Positions 8,168-15,211 of a stretch of 22,744 nt of DNA are shown here, piece by piece; within the stretch, counting starts at the first letter, position 1; each line of letters opens with the position of its first letter. The translations under genes were made by a program, and so were the position numbers. The notes below the pieces were generated by a model. That model was not told the origin of the DNA, searched no databases, and saw only the letters and a list, made by a program, of their open reading frames with translations. Source of the DNA: an uncultured Spartobacteria bacterium (GTDB lineage: Bacteria > Verrucomicrobiota > Verrucomicrobiia > Chthoniobacterales > Terrimicrobiaceae); the NCBI GenBank assembly GCA_937960895.1, contig CALCJD010000101.1:1-22744 (forward strand), in the 5' to 3' direction.

Positions 8168-8992
8168 ATGCCCAGTGCGCGAGTTGAGCCCCATCCGTCC
8201 CTCAGTGAGCGCCGCGAACCATCGGCTTTTTCGCTCGCCGGGCTGTGGGGCTACGTCCGCCAGATCACCTGTGTGCTGCGTTTTTTCGGCACGGGCCTGG
8301 TGGTGAGTCCCGTCTGTCTGGTGCTTTCCAAGGTCACCCGCATCCCGCACTCCTTCGGACAGGAACTCATCCGCCGGCTTTTTGCCAACTGGCTGAACTT
8401 TGCCGTGCGCATCGGAGTGTTTGAGATCACCATCCCCGAACGGGAAAAATTGAGCCGGATCCGCGGCTCCATTCTGGCGCCGAATCATCCGAGTCTCCTC
8501 GACGCCGTGTTCCTGCTCTCGGTGGTGCCGCGCACGGTCTGCATCATGCGGGCCAATCTGATCAACGACATCTTCCTCGGCGGTGCGGCGCGGCTGGCCG
8601 GCTACGTGCCCAACGACTGCGGCAGCGCCCTGGTCCGTCACGGCGTGGAAAAAATCACCGCCGGCGAAAACCTTCTCATTTTTCCGGAGGGCACCCGTAC
8701 CCGGGGCGGCGCCCTGAATCCCTTCAAACACGGCTTTGCCCTCATCGCCACCAAAACCGGCGCGCCCATCCAGACCATTTTCATCGAACGCGAGGGACGC
8801 TACCTCTCCAAGGGCGTCTCGCTCTTTGCCTTTGCCCGGCCGCCCTTCCGCTTTCGCATCCATCTCGGCGAATGCGTGAAGGCGGCGCCGGGGGAAACCG
8901 CCCACGAACTCTCCGCGCGGCTGGAACGCTATTTCCGGGATCACCTGGAAGACACCGGCTCCGACATCCGCCTGAAATCCCCGCTGTCTTGA
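8168..8992 (+). CDS. PlsC-type 1-acyl-glycerol-3-phosphate acyltransferase family protein
   Basis: A 274-residue membrane-associated acyltransferase. The catalytic motif NHPSLLD (N106, H107, D112) matches the NHX4D block, and FPEGTRTRGG (172-181) matches the FPEGTRS substrate-binding block of the PlsC family. A hydrophobic segment near residues 36-54 (TCVLRFFGTGLVVSPVCLVLS) may embed it in the inner membrane. Family members transfer acyl chains from acyl-ACP or acyl-CoA to lysophosphatidate, but many PlsC-like proteins in biosynthetic clusters acylate other lipids. It is the first gene of a four-gene overlapping operon with a glycosyltransferase, a deacetylase and an LpxL-type acyltransferase, which suggests a dedicated glycolipid rather than housekeeping phospholipid synthesis. 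The ATG is preceded by GTCCCCC, with no Shine-Dalgarno. Confidence 0.88.
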   Translation: MPSARVEPHPSLSERREPSAFSLAGLWGYVRQITCVLRFFGTGLVVSPVCLVLSKVTRIPHSFGQELIRRLFANWLNFAVRIGVFEITIPEREKLSRIRGSILAPNHPSLLDAVFLLSVVPRTVCIMRANLINDIFLGGAARLAGYVPNDCGSALVRHGVEKITAGENLLIFPEGTRTRGGALNPFKHGFALIATKTGAPIQTIFIEREGRYLSKGVSLFAFARPPFRFRIHLGECVKAAPGETAHELSARLERYFRDHLEDTGSDIRLKSPLS

Positions 8993-9765
8993 ACCCTCCG
9001 TCGCAGGACGCCCGGCGTCTGGTCATCCTTCCAAGCTACAACAGCGGACCGCAGCTGGCCCGCACCGCCCGGGCCGTGCTCGAAGCCTGGAATCCCGTCT
9101 GGGTCGTGCTGGACGGCACCACGGACTCCAGCCGCGCGGAAATTCTCGCCCTCGCCGCGCGGCATCCGCAACTGCGTGTTCTCGAACTGCCCGAAAACCA
9201 GGGGAAGGGCGCGGCCGTGCTCCATGCCATGCGCGAGGCCCGGGCCGCCGGATTCACCCATGCCCTGGTGATGGACGCCGACGGACAGCACCCCGCCTCC
9301 GCCATCGAACCCTTCATGCGGCTTTCGCAACACCATCCGGACGCCATGATTCTCGGCGTGCCGATTTTCGGCCCCGACGCGCCGCCCGAGCGCGTCAAAG
9401 GCCGCCGGGTCGGCAATTGGTTCACGAACCTCGAAACGCTCTGGGGGGGCGTGGAGGATTCGCTCTTCGGCTTCCGTCTTTATCCGATCGCCGAGAGCGT
9501 GCGCATCCTCGATTCCATCCGCACCGCCCGCCGCTTCGACTTCGACACCGAACTCGCCGTGCGGCTTTTCTGGGCGGGCGTGCAGCCCATCAACCGTCCG
9601 GTTCCCGTCACCTATCCGGCCCGGGAGGGCGTCACCCATTTCAAATATCTGCGCGACAACCTGCTCCTGGCCGGCACGCACGCGCGGCTGTGTCTTTTGC
9701 TGCTTCCCCGGCTCCCGCGGATATGGAATCTTCGCCGCAAATGGAGAAACGCTCCCTCGTCCTGA
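8989..9765 (+). CDS. Glycosyltransferase family 2 (dolichyl-phosphate-mannose-synthase-like)
   Basis: A 258-residue GT-A fold enzyme that transfers a sugar from a nucleotide or polyprenyl donor. Visible blocks are ILPSYNSG (N-terminal strand and loop), VVLDGTTDSS (equivalent of VDDGSTD), ENQGKGAAVLHAMREA, and the metal-binding DADGQH at 96-101. The C-terminal part lacks multiple membrane spans but has a hydrophobic patch (LCLLLLPRLPRI). The start is inferred as TTG at 8989 overlapping the PlsC stop as TTGA, because homology to GT2 begins right after it; the next upstream start lies deep inside the PlsC gene. The 3' end overlaps the next gene by about 40 bases. Similar GT2 proteins occur beside acyltransferases in aryl-polyene-type clusters (family knowledge). 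The substrate is unknown. Confidence 0.88.
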   Translation: MNPPSQDARRLVILPSYNSGPQLARTARAVLEAWNPVWVVLDGTTDSSRAEILALAARHPQLRVLELPENQGKGAAVLHAMREARAAGFTHALVMDADGQHPASAIEPFMRLSQHHPDAMILGVPIFGPDAPPERVKGRRVGNWFTNLETLWGGVEDSLFGFRLYPIAESVRILDSIRTARRFDFDTELAVRLFWAGVQPINRPVPVTYPAREGVTHFKYLRDNLLLAGTHARLCLLLLPRLPRIWNLRRKWRNAPSS

Positions 9766-10493
9766 CCGGGCGCCTGGCCGCCCTTGCCGGTGTGGCGCTG
9801 CTCCGCGGACGGCACCGTTTCGCCGCGTGGGCCGTGCATGATTTTCTCTGGCTCTATCCGACCCTTCGCCGCAACTGCGACTGGCACGGCGAGGTGCTGA
9901 CGCGGTTCGAAACTTCGCGCCGCGAGGTCTGGCTCACCATCGACGACGGCCCGGATCCCGCCGACACCCCGGACTTTCTGGACCTCCTGGCCCGCCACGA
10001 CGCCAGGGCGTCATTTTTTGTCATCGGAAAAAAAGCGGCCGCGCATCCCGATCTCTGCCGCCGCATGGTCACCGAAGGCCACACCCTGGAAAATCACAGC
10101 CACTCCCATCCGGCCGGATTCTGGTGGGCCCTGCCGCGGCCGTTTGTGCGGCGCGAACTGGAACGCGCCCAAGCCGCCATTCACGAAGCCGCGGGCGTCC
10201 CACCCCGGTTTTTCCGCTCCCCGGTGGGCATGAACAACGCCGGCGTGCACCCCGCCGCCTTTCGCCTGGGTCTGCGGGTGACCGGATGGTCCGCGGCGGC
10301 CGGCGACGGCTGTCCGGCCGCACCGACCACCATCGTCCGGCGCATCATGCGCGGCGTCTTTCCCGGGGCCGTCATTCTCCTGCATCAAAGCGGGGGCAAC
10401 CGGCACCGGGCGCTCACGTTGTCCCGTCTGCTTGACGCTCTCGCCGCCTCCGGCTACCGCTGCGTCCTTCCGGATCCTCTCACGCTTCGCTGA
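9723..10493 (+). CDS. Polysaccharide deacetylase (NodB/CE4) family protein
   Basis: A 256-residue protein with the carbohydrate esterase 4 motifs: TIDDGPDP (D74, D75) as motif 1, HSHSH with metal-ligand His125 and His129 as motif 2, RSPVGMNN as motif 3 and VILLHQSGG as the final Leu-His motif. CE4 enzymes remove N- or O-acetyl groups from amino sugars; relatives such as ArnD deformylate lipid-linked sugars. An N-terminal hydrophobic stretch (LTGRLAALAGVALL) may anchor it to the membrane. The start at 9723 overlaps the GT2 gene by 43 bases; ATG 9741 is the alternative. Its stop shares a base with the next start (TGATG). The position between a GT2 and an acyltransferase suggests that it frees an amino group on a lipid-linked sugar for acylation. 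This is inference. Confidence 0.88.
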   Translation: MESSPQMEKRSLVLTGRLAALAGVALLRGRHRFAAWAVHDFLWLYPTLRRNCDWHGEVLTRFETSRREVWLTIDDGPDPADTPDFLDLLARHDARASFFVIGKKAAAHPDLCRRMVTEGHTLENHSHSHPAGFWWALPRPFVRRELERAQAAIHEAAGVPPRFFRSPVGMNNAGVHPAAFRLGLRVTGWSAAAGDGCPAAPTTIVRRIMRGVFPGAVILLHQSGGNRHRALTLSRLLDALAASGYRCVLPDPLTLR

Positions 10494-11410
10494 TGTCTGA
10501 TTCCCGACCGCACACCGAGCGGTGGGCTTATCAAAAGCTCTACACGCCCGACATTTTCTCCCTGGCCACCCGCCTGTATCCCCGGGTGGGCCGCCTGGGC
10601 GCCCAGGCCATCAGCCGGTCCGTCGCCTGGTTTTACGCCGTCACCCAACCCGGTGTGCGGCGCGTCGTGCGCGACAATCTCGCACTTTTGCAAACCCCGC
10701 CCGTCACCGATGCCGATGCCGTGAAGGTGTTCGTCAACTTCGGCGCCACCATCGCCGACTACGTCGCCGTGGGGGCGATGCCCAAGGAAAAGGCGCTGGC
10801 CCTGTGCACGGAGCATCGCGGACTTGAACATCTGCACGCCGCCCGCGAAGGCGGGTGCGGAGTCATTCTCGCCACGGGACACTACAGCTTTTTCGAATTC
10901 GGTTCCGTCGTGCTCGGCGGCATGGGACACCAGGTCACCATCGCCACGCTTCCCGAGCCCTCCCACGGCCTCACCGAATGGCGCGCCAACTGGCGGCGGC
11001 GTTGGGGAACCAAAACCGTTCCCGTCGGCGCCGATCCGTTTTCCTCCCTGCAGATCATCCGGGCCATCGAACAGGGCGATTGTGTGGCCATGCTCGCCGA
11101 CCGGCCCATCGGGGAAGCGGGCCTGCCGGTGGACCTCCCCAACGGACGCATCCTCTTTTCCACCTCGCCGGCTTTGCTGGCCTGGATGACCGGCTGCGCG
11201 ATCCTGCCCGTGGTGGTGACCCGACGGACGGACGGACGGTATCGGATCACCGCCCGGCCGGCCGTCAGAGTCCGCCGTGATTCCGGCCTGGGCCGAAGCG
11301 CCGAAATCGAACGCGCCACCCGGGAGCTTGCCGCCGCGCTTTTCGAGGAAATCTGCGCGGAGCCGCACCAGTGGTACCAGTTTGTCCCGGTGGGCCTGCC
11401 GGCGAAATGA
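10493..11410 (+). CDS. LpxL/HtrB-type lysophospholipid acyltransferase
   Basis: A 305-residue protein of the bacterial lipid A biosynthesis acyltransferase family. The catalytic block GHYSFFEFG contains the HX4E motif (His130, Glu135), and the downstream LADRPIG matches the conserved D-R-(P)-G block that follows in LpxL/LpxM. The C-terminus (HQWYQFVPVG) is the usual family end (normally QWYNF or QWLWxHRR-like). These enzymes add secondary acyl chains to lipid A or to related glycolipids and sit on the inner-membrane inner face. The ATG overlaps the deacetylase stop by one base, showing translational coupling. It is the last gene of the operon and converges on the uridylyltransferase gene with only 22 bases between stops. 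The target lipid is not identifiable from sequence. Confidence 0.87.
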   Translation: MSDSRPHTERWAYQKLYTPDIFSLATRLYPRVGRLGAQAISRSVAWFYAVTQPGVRRVVRDNLALLQTPPVTDADAVKVFVNFGATIADYVAVGAMPKEKALALCTEHRGLEHLHAAREGGCGVILATGHYSFFEFGSVVLGGMGHQVTIATLPEPSHGLTEWRANWRRRWGTKTVPVGADPFSSLQIIRAIEQGDCVAMLADRPIGEAGLPVDLPNGRILFSTSPALLAWMTGCAILPVVVTRRTDGRYRITARPAVRVRRDSGLGRSAEIERATRELAAALFEEICAEPHQWYQFVPVGLPAK

Positions 11411-11432
11411 TCCGCTTCCGCCGGCGCGGCGG

Positions 11433-12770
11433 TTATTCCCCGATCACCACATCCCCTTCGAAGCGATCGGAGGACGAAAACTTCACCGGACCGTGCACTT
11501 CGAGCCGGCGGCAGTGCAGCAGCGACGGCACACCGCCGGCGAGCGCCGCATCGAGCTGGTCGACGAGTTTGAAATGGTCGTTGTCGAGCACGATCTCCGG
11601 CGGCACGCCGTTTCGTTCCGGGGCGAGCTCGGCGCGGCCGTCATCGGTGATGACATAGGCGTCCGAGCGCAGGGCCAGAAGATCCGCCGTCGTCTTGACC
11701 GGGGCAAAACGGGTGCGCGGCACGGCCACCGCCCCGGCGCCTGCAAAACACTCGACGGCCGCCCCCATCGCCGTCTCAAGCTGGTAGACGGGCGGGGATT
11801 TTTTGTCGCGCGGATCGACGGTCTTTTTGTTGCGAATGACCGGCAGCGGCATGAGGCCGCCGTTTTTTTCCAACTCCGCCTTGAGCGCGTCGAGGCGCAG
11901 CCAGAGGTTGTTGGTGTTGAAAAAGCGATGCCGCTCGATGTCCTGAAACGCGTCCATGTCCCCGTCCGGACACTGGGCGGATTCGCGCAGGAGCAGGCGG
12001 CCGTCGGAGGCGCGCACCGCCAGGTGTCCGCCCTTGCGATCCGCGGCCGTGCGCGCCGTCACCTCCATCACAAACGGCCGGCCCGAATCGGCGAACCATT
12101 TCAGGAGCTTCGGATCGAGGGTGGCGCCGAGATTGTCGGAATTGCTGACAAACAGATACAGAAATCCCCCGTCCAGCAGGCGGTCGAGAAGACCGGATCC
12201 GAGGATGGCGGGATACAGATCCCCGTGTCCCGGCGGACACCATTCCAAGTCGGGATCCGCCGGCCATTCAACCGGCGCCAACGTGGCCGCGTCGATCTTG
12301 GGCACCTTGTTTTGCATCAGCTCGAGATCTTCCGGCGGGCCCAGCTCCGGGTAGCGCGCCAGATGGGCCAGGGTGTCGGCACTCGTGCTGAAGCTGTTCA
12401 TGAGCAGGAACCGCAGGTCCGCGCCGGTCTTCCGGCGCACGGAAAGCACCTGTCGGACGATAAGATCCAGAAACGTCCGGCCGTCCCGGACCGGCAGCAG
12501 CGACTTCGCCTTTTCCAGACCCATGCTGGTGCCGAGACCGCCGTTCAGCTTCAACATCACGGCCTTGGCCAGCAGGGATTCGTCCGCCGGTGTGTCGGCG
12601 ACATCTTCGTAGCGCGGAATGTCCCGGGCGGGGGCGATGGCGGACTCGGGAATCAGACCGGATTCATTGGCGGCCAGCAGGCCGAAGGAACGTTCAAATG
12701 CGGCAACGGCCGCCTCACTGAGACCGGCGTCGCGCATTTTTTTCGCGACGGGAGAGAAGGAAACATTCAT
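11433..12770 (-). CDS. UTP--glucose-1-phosphate uridylyltransferase (eukaryotic UGP2-like, UDPGP family)
   Basis: A 445-residue cytoplasmic nucleotidyltransferase making UDP-glucose from UTP and glucose-1-phosphate. The UGP2-class signature KLNGGLGTSMG is at 74-84, followed by EKAKSLLPV; this distinguishes it from bacterial GalU and from UDP-GlcNAc pyrophosphorylases (LNGGQGTRLG). Further family blocks are FLLMNSFSTS, PPGHGDLYPAI, LFVSNSDNLGA, FNTNNLWLRL and a C-terminal left-handed beta-helix-like end (LEVHGPVKFSSSDRFEGDVVIGE). I chose ATG 12770 (MNVSFSPVAKK). An in-frame ATG at 12791 is possible and has a weak AAGGCG near the 12770 start. The frame continues to 12899, but that part is not protein-like. 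Its product could feed the neighbouring glycosyltransferase or exopolysaccharide synthesis (inference). Confidence 0.92.
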   Translation of the reverse strand: MNVSFSPVAKKMRDAGLSEAAVAAFERSFGLLAANESGLIPESAIAPARDIPRYEDVADTPADESLLAKAVMLKLNGGLGTSMGLEKAKSLLPVRDGRTFLDLIVRQVLSVRRKTGADLRFLLMNSFSTSADTLAHLARYPELGPPEDLELMQNKVPKIDAATLAPVEWPADPDLEWCPPGHGDLYPAILGSGLLDRLLDGGFLYLFVSNSDNLGATLDPKLLKWFADSGRPFVMEVTARTAADRKGGHLAVRASDGRLLLRESAQCPDGDMDAFQDIERHRFFNTNNLWLRLDALKAELEKNGGLMPLPVIRNKKTVDPRDKKSPPVYQLETAMGAAVECFAGAGAVAVPRTRFAPVKTTADLLALRSDAYVITDDGRAELAPERNGVPPEIVLDNDHFKLVDQLDAALAGGVPSLLHCRRLEVHGPVKFSSSDRFEGDVVIGE

Positions 12771-12821
12771 GGGCGCCTTCAGGAATACCATTCCCTGCGC
12801 GACAATCGAATCGGAAAAGCG

Positions 12822-12841
12822 CGCCTTTCGGAGGAAAGGCG
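12822..12841 (-). terminator. Possible intrinsic terminator after the START-like gene
   Basis: A perfect 8-bp stem (CGCCTTTC with GAAAGGCG) and a four-base loop. On the minus strand it is followed by CGCTTTTCC, a short interrupted T-run. It lies between the START-like gene stop (12973) and the uridylyltransferase start (12770). The weak tail makes it tentative; it could be a 5'-leader hairpin of the next gene. The same gap holds a 14-base palindrome TCCGGCCGGCCGGA at 12911-12924. Confidence 0.35.
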
Positions 12842-12972
12842 TTCCGGAGGGAACCTCACGCCCACCAAACCCGCCATGTCTTGCGGACGGCGCGCCCACA
12901 GGGATGCCTTTCCGGCCGGCCGGAGGATGCGCTCAGAGTTTTTCTCCCCGCAGCAAACGCGCGACGTCGGAC

Positions 12973-13581
12973 TCAGTCCGCCGCAGCGGCGCGTTTTTCC
13001 CCTTCCTCCTTGATGGCGCGAACCGTGGCTTTCGCCTCCGTGAGGGCCTGGTTTTTCAGGCCCGCCACCAGGTTGGTGATCGGGACCACCAGGTTCGTGT
13101 AGCAAAGAAGGGTCTTGTTGTTTCCGTAGGGCTCGATGCGCAGCGATCCATCAACCGACTTTGCCAGGGGCGACTGCAGAAGGGTCCAACCCACGGAAAA
13201 ATTCCGGCCCTTTTGGGAGTAGCGGTTCCGCACCGTGTAACTGATCTTCTGCAACACCGGCACCTTCACGGTATATTGCACATCCTTGGTGCCATCGGGG
13301 TTGTTCGCCACCACCTTGGCCGCCAGCATGCCCGGCGTGTAGCTGGGTGCGGAATCATAGTCCAGGAACAGATTCTTCATCACCTCCGGCGGGGCGTCGA
13401 CCACCTGGTAGAGACTCAGCTCCGGCCAGGGCCCGGACTTCACGTCCCGGCTTTTGACCACCACCTGCCCGGCGGCGAGTTCGTCGCGCGAGTCGTCGGG
13501 GACTTCATCAATCAAGCCGGCCTGAAGCGTGGCTGCGGCCACCAGAGCCGTCGCGAGTCGAACCCATGTTCCAAAATTCAT
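12973..13581 (-). CDS. Exported START/SRPBCC-like lipid-binding-domain protein
   Basis: A 202-residue protein. The N-terminus (MNFGTWVRLATALVAAATLQA) is a signal peptide with likely cleavage near LQA-GL. The remainder has the START/SRPBCC pattern seen in helix-grip proteins: a strand with Val (ELSLYQVVDAPPEVMKNLFLDYD), SAPSYTPGMLAAKVV, paired beta strands (DVQYTVKVPVLQKISYTVRNRY, then NFSVGWTLLQSP), SLRIEPYGNNKTLLCYTNLVVP, and a long C-terminal helix (NQALTEAKATVRAIKEEGEKR). Such domains bind hydrophobic ligands in a tunnel; a periplasmic member could carry a lipid. Upstream ATGs at 13599 and 13629 are in frame, but 13581 gives the cleanest signal peptide. No partner or substrate is evident. 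The neighbours (oxidoreductase and uridylyltransferase) are separated by hairpins, so it may be a single-gene unit. Confidence 0.7.
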   Translation of the reverse strand: MNFGTWVRLATALVAAATLQAGLIDEVPDDSRDELAAGQVVVKSRDVKSGPWPELSLYQVVDAPPEVMKNLFLDYDSAPSYTPGMLAAKVVANNPDGTKDVQYTVKVPVLQKISYTVRNRYSQKGRNFSVGWTLLQSPLAKSVDGSLRIEPYGNNKTLLCYTNLVVPITNLVAGLKNQALTEAKATVRAIKEEGEKRAAAAD

Positions 13582-13631
13582 GACAAACTGATACCTCATC
13601 CCGAGCCGCTTGGCAAAGCCTCGAAACACAA

Positions 13632-13663
13632 CACCCGGCGCGGCCGAAGCTCAACGCCGGGTG
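13632..13663 (-). terminator. Hairpin upstream of the START-like gene
   Basis: A perfect 9-bp stem, CACCCGGCG with CGCCGGGTG, closing a 14-base loop. On the minus strand the hairpin is followed by TTGTGTTTCG. It could be a second terminator of the oxidoreductase transcript or a leader structure of the START-like gene, whose start is 51 bases further on. Confidence 0.3.
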
Positions 13664-13707
13664 GGAATGGCTCTCGCCAAATCCAAGGGGGAACGACTTC
13701 AAAACTA

Positions 13708-13729
13708 GGACCGGCCGGGCGTCCGGTCC
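13708..13729 (-). terminator. Likely intrinsic terminator of the FAD oxidoreductase gene
   Basis: A 7-bp GC-rich stem (GGACCGG with CCGGTCC) with an eight-base loop. Read on the minus strand it is followed by TAGTTTTG. It lies 109 bases past the oxidoreductase stop. The T-run is short, so efficiency is uncertain. I see no gene in the 256-base gap 13582-13837 beyond these two hairpins. Confidence 0.42.
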
Positions 13730-13837
13730 AGCGTCAGCCCGCACCATGACCCTCCAATCAGGGCTCGACCTGAACCCACCCGGAGCCCCGGGGAGGAAAC
13801 CTGACCCAGCCGGCAGACGGCCCACCGCCGTCCGCGT

Positions 13838-15130
13838 TCAGACAAAAGCGCCCTGTTGCCGGAGCGTTTCCCGCAACAGACCGGCGTCCAGGTCCCGCGT
13901 TGAAGCCAATCCTTTCGAAACACACAGCGCCGCCGCCGTCCCGGCTCCCTGGCCGATGGCCATGACCTGGGGGGTGATGCGAATGGCCGCATGCGCCTCG
14001 TGGGTGCAATCAATGCACCGCGAGGCCACCAGGAGATTTTCAATGCCGCGGGCGCGGATGCTCCGGTAGGGAATTTCATACCACTTGCCCTCCGGGGGAT
14101 AAATCCGCACCGTTCCCTCGCCGGCCGGATTGTGGATGTCGATGAACCAATTGCCGCGGGCAATGCAATCGTCGAAGGCCACCGTCTCCACGATGTCCTC
14201 CGCCGTAATGGTATAGTCCGCGCAAATCCGCCGGGTTTCGCGCACCCCGATGTGGGTGGGAGTTTCGGACACGAAGGCCTTTTCGAATCCGGGGATGTTT
14301 TTCCGCAGAAAAGCCGCCACCTCCATCACCTGACGGCGTCCCTCAATGGTGGCCTCCGTGACATCGCGCACCTTCGTGCCGTCCTTGCCGATGATGCGGG
14401 TCGAATTGAAATTCCATTGACCCGGAATCGGGTTCGGTCCGGACAGCACGTCCTCGCGCGGAACCGTCACCTCCCCCCGCGCCTTCGCCGCCTGCCACGC
14501 CTTCGCAAATTCCGGATCCGCCTTCTTGGCTTCCTGCGCCCGTGCGGTATCCACGCCGTCCATCTTGAAAATCATGGTCATGGGTTGCATGGCCCCGTCG
14601 CCTTCCCGCCCCTGCCGGAAGGGCACTCCCGCCCGCGCGCACACATCTCCGTCCCCCGATGCATCAATGAGCTGCCGGCCCAGCACGACCTGCCGGCCCT
14701 CCTTGCCCTCGACAATCACACCGGCCAGCCGGTCCCCCTCCCGAATCACATCCGCCACGAGCAGATGAAAATACGGGATCACGCCGGCCTGGATCACCAG
14801 TTCGTCGAGCACCACCTTGGCCACCTCGCTGTCGTAGGTACCGCCCTTCGTCGGCGCCCCCCAGGACGAAATCCATCCCCCCTGCTTTTCCAGCCCCTCC
14901 CAAACCTCGAGAAAAATCCCCCGCACATAGGGAAACGGCATCACCGCGCTCAGAATGCCCGACGTCCACGTCCCCCCAAAACTGCCGAAGCGCTCGATCA
15001 GAATTGTCCGCGCCCCGTTTCGCGCCGCGGCCACGGCCGCCCCCACGCCGCCGGGTCCACCCCCCAGCACCAAAACATCGGCCTCATCCAGCACCGGCAA
15101 AGTCTTTTCCGGTTCACGATACGTCTTCAT
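13838..15130 (-). CDS. FAD-dependent oxidoreductase (FAD_oxidored family)
   Basis: A 430-residue flavoprotein. The N-terminus DVLVLGGGPGGVGAA (19-33) is the dinucleotide-binding Rossmann loop, with the ribose-binding Glu46 in ILIERFGSFGGTWTSG. The family motif LIDASGDGDVCARAGVPF follows at about 164, and the C-terminal FAD block is NLLVASRCIDCTHEAHAAIRITPQVMAIGQGAGTAAALC. Members of this family (pfam FAD_oxidored) are abundant in Planctomycetes and Verrucomicrobia near carbohydrate genes, and most have unknown substrates. No signal peptide is visible. The ATG has no Shine-Dalgarno. It is divergent from an AraC-type regulator with 81 bases between starts, so that regulator probably controls it. 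It ends upstream of a likely terminator at 13708-13729. The substrate cannot be assigned. Confidence 0.88.
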   Translation of the reverse strand: MKTYREPEKTLPVLDEADVLVLGGGPGGVGAAVAAARNGARTILIERFGSFGGTWTSGILSAVMPFPYVRGIFLEVWEGLEKQGGWISSWGAPTKGGTYDSEVAKVVLDELVIQAGVIPYFHLLVADVIREGDRLAGVIVEGKEGRQVVLGRQLIDASGDGDVCARAGVPFRQGREGDGAMQPMTMIFKMDGVDTARAQEAKKADPEFAKAWQAAKARGEVTVPREDVLSGPNPIPGQWNFNSTRIIGKDGTKVRDVTEATIEGRRQVMEVAAFLRKNIPGFEKAFVSETPTHIGVRETRRICADYTITAEDIVETVAFDDCIARGNWFIDIHNPAGEGTVRIYPPEGKWYEIPYRSIRARGIENLLVASRCIDCTHEAHAAIRITPQVMAIGQGAGTAAALCVSKGLASTRDLDAGLLRETLRQQGAFV

Positions 15131-15175
15131 GCGGCCGAGGATGGCACAACGGCTCCGGTCCGCGAGGGAAGGTGA

Positions 15176-15205
15176 TTGATTGGGTTGCAGAAAAACTTAT
15201 ATAAT
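15176..15205 (+). promoter_or_regulatory. Sigma-70-type promoter of the AraC regulator, implying a leaderless mRNA
   Basis: TTGATT (15176-15181) is followed by an 18-base spacer and a perfect TATAAT (15200-15205). The ATG of the regulator is at 15212, exactly where transcription would be expected to begin, so the message is predicted to have little or no leader. It lies in the divergent region shared with the oxidoreductase gene. Confidence 0.65.
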
Positions 15206-15211
15206 TTCCAC

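Noticed and set aside
2776..8169. A 1797-codon open frame on the minus strand across the secretin and carboxylase genes
   Set aside because: It is antisense to two genes with unmistakable family motifs. Such long antisense frames arise from the GC-rich third-position bias. It has low-complexity Gly/Arg/Val composition and no recognisable domain.
11418..11432. A hairpin CCGCC-ggcgc-GGCGG between convergent stops
   Set aside because: A five-base stem in DNA this GC-rich is expected by chance, and no T-run follows in either direction.
11277..13013. A 578-codon plus-strand frame
   Set aside because: It is antisense to the uridylyltransferase with its KLNGGLGTSMG signature.
12619..13749. A 376-codon plus-strand frame
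   Set aside because: It is antisense to the START-like gene and intergenic DNA; composition is not protein-like.
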